64,000 nucleotides of DNA from an uncultured Pseudomonadales bacterium (lineage in GTDB: Bacteria; Pseudomonadota; Gammaproteobacteria; Pseudomonadales; Azotimanducaceae): the NCBI GenBank assembly GCA_905182155.1, contig CAJJAX010000001.1, positions 1-64,000 of the forward strand, read 5' to 3'. A model generated the notes under the pieces. That model had not been told where the DNA came from. It saw nothing but the letters and a program-made list of their open reading frames with translations, and did no database searches. Every line of letters begins with the position of its first letter. Position 1 is the first letter of the stretch. Positions 45,631 to 57,958 of the stretch are shown here, piece by piece. Made by a program: the position numbers and the translations under genes.

Positions 45631-47003
45631 GATCGCTCCGGTATTTTCAGAACTTGACCAATGCGAAGGCGGTCGGACTTTAAGGCGTTAAAGGATCTTA
45701 AGATGCTTTGAGAGACGCGAAACCGCTGAGCAATCTCCGACAAGGTATCACCAGACTTAATTTTGTAGGCAATGACACGTGGCGCTTGGGCGATTCGCTG
45801 GGCCAAAAAAGTTCCCTCTGGTGGTTTTTTTCGAAAATAGGTTGAGACACCTTTAAAAATGGCGCCCGCCATTTTCTTCTGATGCGCAGACGTTCGCAAT
45901 TTTCTGGCCTCCCCCGGATTGGAGATGAACCCCGTTTCAACCAAGATCGACGGAATGTCGGGTGACTTCAACACAATGAAGGAGGCCTGTTCAACGCTCA
46001 TCTTATGTAATTTGTTGATTGGTGCGATTGATTTGATCACCTCCGCACCCATTTCTAAGCTCGCGCTCAAACTCGCGGTCATGGAGAGATCCAGCAACAC
46101 ACCCGCCAACACATCATCCTTGTCGTCAAGACTTACACTACCCACACCACCAATCAAGTCTGCCCGGTTTTCTTTTTCAGCAATCCAGCGCGCGGTTTCA
46201 CTGGTCGCGCCACGCTGAGAAATCGCAAAAACCGATGCCCCGCTGGCGGAAGCCGTTTTCCAGGCATCGGCATGAATTGAAATGAACACATCCGCTTGAT
46301 TATCACGAGCCAGCTGGGTTCGGTTTCGATGCGCAACGTAGTAGTCGCCTCGACGGGTCAGCACGGCCTTAAAACCCGGCTCGGCATCGACCCGATCAGC
46401 GAGCGCCTTCGCGATGGCCAGTACAACGGTTTTTTCATAGGTCTTGCCCGGGCCAATGGCGCCAGGGTCATCGCCACCATGACCAGGATCAATGGCAACG
46501 ACAATGTCTCTGAGCGGTTGTTCAACCTTCGGTTCAGCCGCCGGTGCTTTGCGACCACCGAGGGCTGGAAACAAATCGATCACGAGGCGATCGCCATACT
46601 GAGCAATCGGGTTCAGCAAAAAGCTCCTGGGCTTAACCGATTCGGACAGATCTAAAACGACGCGCAGGTTCTCTTGTTTTGCTGACGAAAATCGAATGTC
46701 GGTAACAGCCGTCCCGGCAAAACCCTTCGACCCAAGCGGTTGCCGGCGAGCTTTTTTGGCCAAGGTCGAGCCCGGCAAATCAATCACGAGCCTGAGCGGG
46801 TTTTCAAGAACGAACAACGTATGGTCTAGGGGTTCGCTGACATCGAACACCAATCGGGTCTTTTCTGGCGATGCATGGAGTCTAATGCTGTTGATGGTTG
46901 GACTCGCCAGGGCAACCCGTGACAAGAGCAAAGCCACCATCAAGGTGCTTAGAAGTCGACAAGCGCAGGCGCCTAAAGCGCTCGGGCGTCGGGGTACCGT
47001 CAT
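45627..47003 (-). CDS. N-acetylmuramoyl-L-alanine amidase (AMIN + Amidase_3 + LysM), AmiB/AmiC type
   Basis: 'VVAIDPGHGGDDPGAIGPGKTYEKTVVLAIA', 'VFISIHADAW', LysM 'YKIKSGDTLSEIAQRFRVSQSILRSFNAL'. Confidence 0.95.
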   Translation of the reverse strand: MTVPRRPSALGACACRLLSTLMVALLLSRVALASPTINSIRLHASPEKTRLVFDVSEPLDHTLFVLENPLRLVIDLPGSTLAKKARRQPLGSKGFAGTAVTDIRFSSAKQENLRVVLDLSESVKPRSFLLNPIAQYGDRLVIDLFPALGGRKAPAAEPKVEQPLRDIVVAIDPGHGGDDPGAIGPGKTYEKTVVLAIAKALADRVDAEPGFKAVLTRRGDYYVAHRNRTQLARDNQADVFISIHADAWKTASASGASVFAISQRGATSETARWIAEKENRADLIGGVGSVSLDDKDDVLAGVLLDLSMTASLSASLEMGAEVIKSIAPINKLHKMSVEQASFIVLKSPDIPSILVETGFISNPGEARKLRTSAHQKKMAGAIFKGVSTYFRKKPPEGTFLAQRIAQAPRVIAYKIKSGDTLSEIAQRFRVSQSILRSFNALKSDRLRIGQVLKIPERS

Positions 47004-47455
47004 ACCGCTAACCTTGCCATCGCACGCTCGCCTTTTTCTGAGCCTGACTGTATCAGCAGGCGTCGGCTGGTATCTCCAATGACCCGCATTTCAATCTCCA
47101 GATCCGGCGTGGGTAATAGCCCGAGTCCGTTCTCTGACCATTCAATTAAACACAGCGCTTGGCTTGTAAAATACTCATCAACGCCCAAATAGTTTAACTC
47201 GTCTGGATCACCGAGTCTGTATAGGTCGAAGTGATAGACCTGATGTCCTGGCAGCTCATACGGCTCCACTAAGGTAAAGGTTGGACTTTTCACTGCGCCT
47301 GCATAGCCTAAAGCCCGCAGCATACCCCGGCAGAGCGTGGTCTTTCCCGCGCCAAGGTCCCCTTTTAGGAAAATAATCCCGGAGCCTTCAAGCACCTCGA
47401 CCAGGCGGCCACCGAATTGTTCGGTGGCCGCCGCCGTATTGAGCCGCCAGCTCAT
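47000..47455 (-). CDS. tsaE: tRNA t6A biosynthesis ATPase TsaE
   Basis: 'IIFLKGDLGAGKTTLCRGML', 'VKSPTFTLVEPYELPGHQVYHFDLYRLGDPDEL'. Confidence 0.95.
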   Translation of the reverse strand: MSWRLNTAAATEQFGGRLVEVLEGSGIIFLKGDLGAGKTTLCRGMLRALGYAGAVKSPTFTLVEPYELPGHQVYHFDLYRLGDPDELNYLGVDEYFTSQALCLIEWSENGLGLLPTPDLEIEMRVIGDTSRRLLIQSGSEKGERAMARLAV

Positions 47456-48915
47456 AGCGGCATCCCCGCAAGCGAGCGACCCACCTGAGTTACCACATCC
47501 CGAGCGAGCAATCCCACTTCGCCCTGCTGTGAGGTCGCCATCAACCCGGCGCGGCCATGATGCGCAACCCCCAGTTCCGCGGCGCGATTCAGCGGTTGAC
47601 CCTGAGCCAGCAAAGCACCCACCACCCCTGACAGCACATCGCCCATCCCAGCCGTTGCCATTGCCGGCCCGCCCGAGAGGTTAATAGCAATCCCCGTGTC
47701 CGACAAAACCAAGGTCGCGGCCCCCTTCAACACCACCACACTCCCGTACTGAGCCCGTAGCTGACGTAACACCGCCAACCGATCCGGCTCGACCTTATCG
47801 CGGCCTAATAACCTTGCGGCTTCCAAAGGGTGGGGCGTTATAATGCAATCACCTAAGGGGATAGGCGACTGAGCCAGAAGGTTTAAGGCATCGGCATCCA
47901 GCACAAGCGGCTTGCCGGCGGCCATGACCTGTCGATAAAGATTCTGGGCCCACTGATCTTGACCGAGGCCGGGCCCAAGAACCACCGCCTGAACGCGATC
48001 GAGCAGATCCGTTATATCGGCGGTATCCGTCGCCGCTCGGAACATCACCTCGGGACACCGCGCTAAGAATCCCGATCGATGCCCGGCGCGGCTGACAACG
48101 GACACAAGCCCAGCGCCACTGCGCAGGGCTGCCTCACTTGCCAAGAGGCAGGCGCCACCGAAGCCTGTGTTACCGCCAATCACCAGTAGATGGCCAAAAT
48201 GACCCTTATGCGCTGTTTTTTTGCGCGCCCGTAACGTTGGTGCGTCCAGAACCCGCAACGCTTTGGCATCTTGCGCGGTGAGCACGGCTCCCGGCAGGCC
48301 GAGATCAGCCAGAATCACTTCCCCGGCGTAATCAGGACCATCCTGGCTATACAAGCCGATCTTGAGCGCCAAGAAGGTCACCGTAATCGACGCCATAATG
48401 CAGACGGCATCGACCTCGCCCGAGTCAGGTTGTAAACCAGAAGGCAAATCAACCGCGACCACCGGGTTATTAGCCGCATTCATTGCCATCATGGCGGATC
48501 GATACCGTGGCCGAATCTCGCCGCGAATCCCAAGACCCAATAAGGCATCCACTAATATTGCGCCAGACATCACGAGCCCCTCGAACGGCTCGAAGACAGC
48601 CTGACTATTTTGGCAGACTAAAAGTGCTTGCCGCGCATCTTCGGAAAATTTTTCGACATCGCCAACCAGCGCGACCTGAACAACCCAACCTCGATCCGCT
48701 AAACCGGCGGCGATCAAGAGGCCATCCCCCGCATTATTCCCTGAGCCACAAAAAATCTGCGCCCGTTTAGTGTCGCGGTAGCGCGCCAAGATAACCTCGA
48801 CAACGCGACGCGCGGCCAATTTCATCAACTGGAAACCGGATATGCCATAATCCTCTGAATATTGTCGATCAATCTCTTTAATAACCGAGGCAGGGTAGAG
48901 CTTTGACGCGATCAT
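47452..48915 (-). CDS. Bifunctional NAD(P)H-hydrate epimerase / ADP-dependent dehydratase
   Basis: 'FCGSGNNAGDGLLIAAGL', 'GHLLVIGGNTGFGGACLLASEAALRSGAGLV', 'GGPAMATAGMGDVLSGVVGALLAQG'. Confidence 0.95.
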   Translation of the reverse strand: MIASKLYPASVIKEIDRQYSEDYGISGFQLMKLAARRVVEVILARYRDTKRAQIFCGSGNNAGDGLLIAAGLADRGWVVQVALVGDVEKFSEDARQALLVCQNSQAVFEPFEGLVMSGAILVDALLGLGIRGEIRPRYRSAMMAMNAANNPVVAVDLPSGLQPDSGEVDAVCIMASITVTFLALKIGLYSQDGPDYAGEVILADLGLPGAVLTAQDAKALRVLDAPTLRARKKTAHKGHFGHLLVIGGNTGFGGACLLASEAALRSGAGLVSVVSRAGHRSGFLARCPEVMFRAATDTADITDLLDRVQAVVLGPGLGQDQWAQNLYRQVMAAGKPLVLDADALNLLAQSPIPLGDCIITPHPLEAARLLGRDKVEPDRLAVLRQLRAQYGSVVVLKGAATLVLSDTGIAINLSGGPAMATAGMGDVLSGVVGALLAQGQPLNRAAELGVAHHGRAGLMATSQQGEVGLLARDVVTQVGRSLAGMPL

Positions 48916-48930
48916 AGTGACCCTCGTGCC

Positions 48931-50077
48931 TTGAAGTGGATCATTATAGCCAAACCTATGGCCACCACCGGGAAAATATTGATGTCGTTGCAGGCCCTTA
49001 AAGATCAGATCCCCCAGTGGGCCGAGGCGTTAGGCTTCTCAGCAACCGGATTTGTCAGACTCGACCGGAGCGATCACGAGTCGCACCTTTTAAAGTGGCT
49101 CGGTAACGACCATCACGGCAGCATGGATTACATGGCACGCAATCTTGAACTGCGGGTCGACCCAGTTGGGTTACTACCCGGATCCCTCAGCGCCATTACC
49201 GTCCGAATGGACTATCTGCCGGCTTCAGAGATGACGAGGATTGAAGAGACCCTTGCCTCACCGAGCCAAGCCTACATTGCTCGCTATGCCCTCGGCCGGG
49301 ATTACCATAAAGTGATTCGACGTCGACTCACCCAACTCGCGACGCAAATCAATGAGGCGGCATCGGGGTTGAAGATGCCGCAGTATGTCACCCGGGCCTG
49401 CACCGATTCCGCGCCCATTCTTGAAAAACGCTTTGCCGAGCAATCCGGGTTGGGATGGATCGGAAAAAACACACTGCTGCTCAACCAAAATCGAGGTTCC
49501 TGGTTTTTTATTGGTGAGCTCCTCACCAACCTGCCGTTTTTTGATGCCGCCAAGGTGTCAGCCAACCACTGCGGGAGCTGCACCCGATGTTTGGATGTTT
49601 GTCCAACCAAGGCCTTTGTCGGGCCCTTTGAGCTCGATGCTCGGCGTTGTATTTCTTATTTAACCATTGAATTGAAAGACGAAATACCTACGGAGTTCAG
49701 TGATGGGCAATCGAATTTTTGGCTGCGATGATTGCCAAATGGTCTGTCCTTGGAATAAATTTGCGGCCGAGTCGGTGGAGCCGGTTTTCAAACCGAGACC
49801 AGACTTTGAGCAGGCTGAATTAACAACTCTATTTGCTTGGAGCGAAGCGACCTTTTTAGAAAAAACCCAAGGCTCGGCAATTCGGCGGACAGGGTACTCG
49901 GGCTGGTTGCGTAATATCAGTGTCGCGCTCGGCAACGCGGCCTATGATCCTACGATCGTGTCATCGCTTAAGGCAAAACGTGCAACAACCGACCCAATGG
50001 TTCAAGAACATATTGACTGGGCCATTCAGCAACAACTTTTAAAACGGGACGCAGGAGACCCGACATCTACATCTTAA
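48931..50077 (+). CDS. queG: Epoxyqueuosine reductase, frameshifted near 49700-49712
   Basis: '[40 protein letters not shown]' then, in another frame, '[22 protein letters not shown]'. Confidence 0.94.
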
Positions 50078-50612
50078 AGACGTGCTCTCGATAGACCTTC
50101 AACTCATCGATGGATTCTCGAATATCATCCAATGCCCGGTGCTTACCTTGCTTTATGACAAGATCCATCACTTCTGGCTTCCAGCGCATCACCAGAACTT
50201 TAATCGCACTCACATCGAGATTCCGATAGTGAAAAAATCGACCGAGCTCCGGCATGTGACGATCGATGAACCGTCGATCCTGACCAATACTGTTACCACA
50301 CAGCGGCGAATCTCTGGGCCCAACATAATCTTTTAAGAACGCAAGGGTTTCGGCTTCCGCCATCGCCTCGGTCACCGATGATGCGAGCACCCGTGCCGTT
50401 AACCCTGACTCACCGTGGTGCTCCGTATTCCACTCATCCATCATATTCATCCGAGCTTCGGTCTGATGAATCGTTAAGCAGGGGCCTTCCGCAACAATAT
50501 TGAGCTGGGAATCCGTAATGATGGTCGCCATTTCCAAAACCAGGTCTGTATCGGGATCCAAACCTGTCATTTCCATGTCGATCCATACCAAGTTGCCTGA
50601 ATCTACTGCCAT
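50067..50612 (-). CDS. orn: Oligoribonuclease
   Basis: '[38 protein letters not shown]', '[20 protein letters not shown]'. Confidence 0.97.
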   Translation of the reverse strand: MAVDSGNLVWIDMEMTGLDPDTDLVLEMATIITDSQLNIVAEGPCLTIHQTEARMNMMDEWNTEHHGESGLTARVLASSVTEAMAEAETLAFLKDYVGPRDSPLCGNSIGQDRRFIDRHMPELGRFFHYRNLDVSAIKVLVMRWKPEVMDLVIKQGKHRALDDIRESIDELKVYREHVFKM

Positions 50613-50902
50613 AAAAATCTCCTCTTTGAACCAAGCGTCGGGCGGCTTTTAATCCCCTATTTAACCCGAGTCAACCGTAAAATACGAGACTGACGGATGA
50701 CCCGACCGCACTAGCCCACTGCCGGGTCAACCCGCCCGTCAAAATGCGGTCAAACGACGCAACCTTAAACCTTTTATCCTTCACTTCGGCAACAGGAATT
50801 CTGACGGCGCCAGGATTGCGTTAGACTGACCGCTCAAACAGAACCTCATCACAGCAACGCGTGATGAATTAGGCAATCGACTCACTTGGATATGGCTGTT
50901 TC

Positions 50903-51709
50903 ATGACCCGACTCTTTATTCTGCTCCAGTATGTAATCCCCCAGCACGGCTTATCCCGATGCATCGGCTACTTCGCCCGCTCGGAAATCCCCTGGCTAAA
51001 GAATTTTCTGATCAAACAGTTCGATGCGATCTATAAAATCGACTGGGCGGCGGCAGACCGCAAAGCGCCGCAACAGTATGTTTCATTCAACGATTTTTTC
51101 ACCCGAGCATTAGCCGCCGATGCCCGGCCACTCACAGGCCACATTGTGTCACCAGCCGATGGCCTGGTCTCGGTCACCGGACAAATCAAACATCAACGGG
51201 CAATTCAGGCCAAAGGTCACGATTATTCGATCCCCCAACTACTGGGCGAGCCCTTGCCAGAATCTTTCAACAACGGCAGTTTTCTGACAATTTACTTAGC
51301 GCCCAGTGACTACCACCGCGTGCATTTCCCGCAAAGCGGCACGCTACAGACGGCCCGATATATACCTGGCGCCTTGTTTTCAGTGAATCAAACCACGGCA
51401 ATGCAAGTGCCTGGGTTATTTACCCGGAACGAGCGACTGGTCCTGCACCTCACCTCGGCTGAGGGGGATTATTATCTTGTCTTAATCGGCGCGATGATTG
51501 TTGCGGGCATTCAACCTTTTTGGGAAACCCAACCCTTTCAAGCCCAGCACCCGATCGACAAGCCCATGCAGGGCCTGATGGTTGATCAAGGCCAAGAGGC
51601 CGGCCGATTTTTATTAGGCTCGACGGCAATCTTAATTACCGCTCAGCCCCAGCAATGGTGCGTAAGCCCTGACAGCACCATTAAAATGGGTCAAGCCCTG
51701 GCCAACTAA
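50903..51709 (+). CDS. psd: Phosphatidylserine decarboxylase proenzyme
   Basis: 'FNDFFTRALAADARPL', 'YHRVHFPQSGTL', cleavage-site 'GRFLLGSTAILI'. Confidence 0.95.
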   Translation: MTRLFILLQYVIPQHGLSRCIGYFARSEIPWLKNFLIKQFDAIYKIDWAAADRKAPQQYVSFNDFFTRALAADARPLTGHIVSPADGLVSVTGQIKHQRAIQAKGHDYSIPQLLGEPLPESFNNGSFLTIYLAPSDYHRVHFPQSGTLQTARYIPGALFSVNQTTAMQVPGLFTRNERLVLHLTSAEGDYYLVLIGAMIVAGIQPFWETQPFQAQHPIDKPMQGLMVDQGQEAGRFLLGSTAILITAQPQQWCVSPDSTIKMGQALAN

Positions 51710-52686
51710 TGATTTGGCCAAGGAAACAGTTGCACCTCAGCCAAGCTGGTCTGTCCCAGCCAAACCATCACCAATCGGTCGATCCCGAGCGCCACGCCCA
51801 CACACGCCGGCATCTGGCAGCTCGCCTCAGCGAAGGCTGAATCAAACGCAATCCTCGGCAGACCGCGATTGACCCGGGCAGTAGCCATCGCGGTGTACCG
51901 ACTCAAGATGACCGCCGGATCCCTGAGTTCAAGATAGCCATTGGCCAACTCAACGCCCTGCCAATACAGCTCAAACCGCTGCGCCGCACCGGTTTCAGCA
52001 TCAACTTCAGCCAGCGCGGCCTGACATCGTGGGAATTCGGTTAAGTAAAAGATCTCGGCGAGGGTTGGCAGCACAACCTCTAAAAACAAAAAGTCTAAAC
52101 AATCGGATCGAAACTGATCATCATCCTGCGGCACGAGATGGGTCACCTCGGCGCCGGTTGCTTGCACCCACTGCCAAAGCGTCGACAAAGGCGCCTCATT
52201 CGGATCAATGCCAAACCGTTGCACAAACAATTTCAGAAAGGAGTAAACGGGCAACCCAACGCTCGATTGCTCGCGCCAGATCTTGGGCGGCTCGGGCATC
52301 GCATTCAGCAAGCTGGTCACTTCCGCCATCAGGTCCGGCAAACTGAGACCCGGGCGATACCATTCGAGCAGGGTGAATTCAGGATTATGCCGCTGGCCTT
52401 GGTCGCCGCGCCGAAATGCAGGGGTTATCTCAAAGATCGCCTCGCCATAGGCCGCTAATGCCCGTTTCAAGGCATATTCCGGGGAGGTTTGAAGAAACAA
52501 GGCCTCGGCCTCATCGGCAACTTGAAAACTAGAAAGCTGTGCATCAAACGTTCCGGATCGAGACAAGGCAGGGGTTGAAACCTCCGTCACAGATCGGGAC
52601 TCGAAGAACCACCGAATGGCAGACAGAATCTTACTGCGCGCCTTCAGCACCGGCCAGGTTGGCATAGACCGCACAACTCGACTCAA
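51706..52686 (-). CDS. epmA: EF-P beta-lysylation ligase EpmA (PoxA/GenX); start uncertain
   Basis: Class II LysRS-like '[31 protein letters not shown]', '[46 protein letters not shown]'; beside efp. Confidence 0.95.
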   Translation of the reverse strand: MSRVVRSMPTWPVLKARSKILSAIRWFFESRSVTEVSTPALSRSGTFDAQLSSFQVADEAEALFLQTSPEYALKRALAAYGEAIFEITPAFRRGDQGQRHNPEFTLLEWYRPGLSLPDLMAEVTSLLNAMPEPPKIWREQSSVGLPVYSFLKLFVQRFGIDPNEAPLSTLWQWVQATGAEVTHLVPQDDDQFRSDCLDFLFLEVVLPTLAEIFYLTEFPRCQAALAEVDAETGAAQRFELYWQGVELANGYLELRDPAVILSRYTAMATARVNRGLPRIAFDSAFAEASCQMPACVGVALGIDRLVMVWLGQTSLAEVQLFPWPNH

Positions 52687-53249
52687 ACGGCTTTACACGA
52701 TTTTGGTATTCGGAGGTGCGAGTGTCAACACGCAGTACATCACCTATTGTCACAAACAAGGGCACCTTGACGACCGCACCAGAGCTTAGCGTGGCAGGCT
52801 TAGTGCCGCCCTGCGCCGTATCGCCCTTAAGACCTGGGTCTGTATCGACGACTTCGAGTTCGACAAAATTCTGCGGGGTTACCGAAATAGGCGCGTCATT
52901 CCACAGAACAATGGTGTAGATGTCTTCTTCCTTTAACCAAATCTTGGCGTCGGCAATCGCCGCTTCATCTGCCGCGATTTGTTCGAAGCTGTCATCGGTT
53001 TTCATGAAATGCCAAAACTCGCCATCGGAGTAGATTTTTGGTCGACATGACATCGGCGCCTTCAAGACTTTCACCAGACTTGAACGTTCTTTCCCAGACC
53101 CGCCCTGTTTTTAAGTTTTTCAACCGAACGCGGTTGAAGGCTTGCCCCTTACCAGGCTTCACAAACTCGTTTTCCACAATGCTGCAAGGATCCCCCTCGA
53201 GCAAAACCTTCAATCCAGATTTAAATTCGTTCGTGGAATAATTGGCCAT
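52631..53249 (-). CDS. efp: Elongation factor P, frameshifted near 53020-53045
   Basis: '[51 protein letters not shown]' and, in another frame, '[10 protein letters not shown]...[47 protein letters not shown]'. Confidence 0.96.
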
Positions 53250-53332
53250 AAATACCCTCTACCTGCAATGTGCTGATTCGATTAACCCGGCTATCTTACC
53301 GAGATTGTGCAGCCGAAGGCGAGACCAACGGG

Positions 53333-54541
53333 CTAGGACACGCCGAATTGGTCTCGATCACTGATCCCCAGTAAATAAAGAATGCTGTCCAGTCCAAGGG
53401 TCGAAATCGCGTGACGGGATCGCTCTCGGACCAGGTCCTTGGCGTGATACGCAATACCCAATCCAGCCGCACCCAACATCTCTAAATCATTTGCGCCATC
53501 CCCAACGGCAATGGTTTGCGCCATCGAGATCCCTTCCTGCTCGGCCAGCGCTCTGAGTATTCGCGCTTTCGCTTCGGCATCGACAATGGGCTCTAAAACA
53601 CGACCCGTTAAAAGACCATCTTTGATTTCCAGCCGATTGGCAAACACATGATCGACGCCTAACTGGGCCTGTAATGCCTGGCCAAAATAATCAAACCCAC
53701 CCGACAGAATCGCAGTCTTATACCCCAATAACTTCAGAGTCTTAAAAAGCGATTCCACCCCTTCGGTCAGGGGCAAATGGGCCGCCACCTCACTGAGGGT
53801 TGTCTCGGGCAAGCCCTTAAGCTGCGCCACACGCCGGATCAAACTTTCCCGGAAATCAAGCTCACCCGACATCGCTTGGTGGGTAATTTTCGCGACCGCA
53901 GCCCCCACGCCTTTGCGTTTTGCCAACTCGTCAATCACTTCAGTTTCAATCAGCGTGGAATCCATATCGAAGGCAATGAGTCGCCGATGCCGACGATAGA
54001 TCCCGTCTTCCTGTACGGCAAGATCCAGCGTCAACTCCGTCGCCAGCGCCATGAGCTTTTTTCGAAACAGCGGACTCGGGGAGCCTCGAAGCGACCATTC
54101 AAGGCACGCCCGTGCGGGCATTGCTGACGGCTCAAGCGGGACCCGCCCAGAGAGCCGATTAATATGATCAATATTCAAACCTTCATCGGTCACAATGCGC
54201 GCCAAGCGGGACAATTGCGCGGCGGTTATTTTTCGGCCAAGAATGGTTAATATCATGCGCTTCTGGCCTTGCCGACTGACCCAGTCAGCATATTCAGGAT
54301 TGGTCACGACTTCGGCTTCAACCGACAGCCCCTCAGCAACAAACATCGATTTTAATTGATCGATGGCATCGTTTTGCTCTGGCGCTGTGCGGACCAAGAT
54401 GCCCAGGGTTAAGTAGTCATGAATGACGGACTGTCCCATATCCAGAACTTCCATCCCAGCTTGGGCCAAAATCTGGGTCATCTTGGCTGTCAGTCCGGGC
54501 CGGTCTTGACCGGTTACATTGATGAGAATGACGTTCTGCAT
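53333..54541 (-). CDS. serB: Phosphoserine phosphatase with N-terminal ACT domains
   Basis: HAD motif 'IAFDMDSTLIETEVIDELAK', 'AILSGGFDYFG', 'IAVGDGANDLEMLGAAGLGIAYHAK'. Confidence 0.96.
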   Translation of the reverse strand: MQNVILINVTGQDRPGLTAKMTQILAQAGMEVLDMGQSVIHDYLTLGILVRTAPEQNDAIDQLKSMFVAEGLSVEAEVVTNPEYADWVSRQGQKRMILTILGRKITAAQLSRLARIVTDEGLNIDHINRLSGRVPLEPSAMPARACLEWSLRGSPSPLFRKKLMALATELTLDLAVQEDGIYRRHRRLIAFDMDSTLIETEVIDELAKRKGVGAAVAKITHQAMSGELDFRESLIRRVAQLKGLPETTLSEVAAHLPLTEGVESLFKTLKLLGYKTAILSGGFDYFGQALQAQLGVDHVFANRLEIKDGLLTGRVLEPIVDAEAKARILRALAEQEGISMAQTIAVGDGANDLEMLGAAGLGIAYHAKDLVRERSRHAISTLGLDSILYLLGISDRDQFGVS

Positions 54542-54640
54542 ATTTTTTCAATCCGCGGGAAGCCGCCATTATCCAACAATTGACTCTAGGGCGACAGCAT
54601 CCAAATTAAATGCGATATACTGCGCGCCAGGAACTCTTCG

Positions 54641-55657
54641 ATGTTTGTAATGCAAGATCTGCGCTTTCGCATATTAACGCTGTGTGTCGTACCCTTTTTG
54701 ATCGGCAGTGGCCTCGTGTTACTGACCGCGATAACGAGCCTTCAATCCCAAACCGAGCAAGCTGAACGGCAGCTGGCTGAGACCTTATTGGTCCACAAGG
54801 CGCCCGATGCGGCCCTTTATTTGGCCACAGAAGATTGGGTGGCTCTGGCGGTGATCCTCGATCAATTAACGCAAGCGACTGGCTTGGGTCGCGCTGAAGT
54901 GCTGAATCGCGACAATCAGTTGTTGCTCGCCAGCGGCAAAGCCCCTGCTCTTCGGGCCCAATACACCGCACCTTTACGGCATGAAGGGCTCCTCATCGGA
55001 AGCCTTTCACTGATCGTCAATCAAGCCCCCCAGGCCGCCTCAATTCGATTCATGCTCATCCAGCTGCTCTGCGTGATCACCGCGATGACGATGGCACTGG
55101 GCTTGATCGCCTGGAAGTTCGGCGACTTTATTTTGATTTGGCTTAGCTTGAAGATCGAGCGGCGCGCTACGCCAAGGTCGACCGCGCTCGATCCGCCCGG
55201 ACCCTCCAAGAGCACCTTGGTCGCGATCTTTTCAATCAAACTCACGCCAGCACGTCTCGTGCCTTTAGCGGAACTCAAGGCAACCGCCGCCCAGCATCTT
55301 GGCAAACTGACCGAGCTTTTACCCGGGGATTACGAGGTCCGCTTTAATCAGACCGACCCAGCCCACCTTGGCCTCGAATTTTTTAAAGCAATACACCCAC
55401 AATTGAACGAGGTACCGGGCCTCAACGCGCGCATGGCCTTCGGTGTAGACCAGGCCGAGGCGTCTGGCGCCCTCGGCAAGCGGGTCAAGTATCTGGCGTC
55501 TCTCAGCCGTGGCAACCTGGTTTTAGACGATCAAACCAAGACCCAGCTGGGCCCTATCCTAGGTGCAGCTTTTCAAACCGCACCACTGTCCTCATCCTTT
55601 GCCTCAGACCTTGTCCTGCACACTCTAACGATCCGTGAACCAACCAGAACCCTTTAA
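54641..55657 (+). CDS. Membrane-anchored protein of unknown function (two TM segments flanking a periplasmic domain, then a cytoplasmic domain)
   Basis: 338 aa, divergent from serB; hydrophobic segments near aa 10-30 and 133-160. Confidence 0.65.
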   Translation: MFVMQDLRFRILTLCVVPFLIGSGLVLLTAITSLQSQTEQAERQLAETLLVHKAPDAALYLATEDWVALAVILDQLTQATGLGRAEVLNRDNQLLLASGKAPALRAQYTAPLRHEGLLIGSLSLIVNQAPQAASIRFMLIQLLCVITAMTMALGLIAWKFGDFILIWLSLKIERRATPRSTALDPPGPSKSTLVAIFSIKLTPARLVPLAELKATAAQHLGKLTELLPGDYEVRFNQTDPAHLGLEFFKAIHPQLNEVPGLNARMAFGVDQAEASGALGKRVKYLASLSRGNLVLDDQTKTQLGPILGAAFQTAPLSSSFASDLVLHTLTIREPTRTL

Positions 55658-57933
<2,276 letters not shown>

Positions 57934-57958
57934 CTAAAGTTTGTTGGCATCGGTCAAA

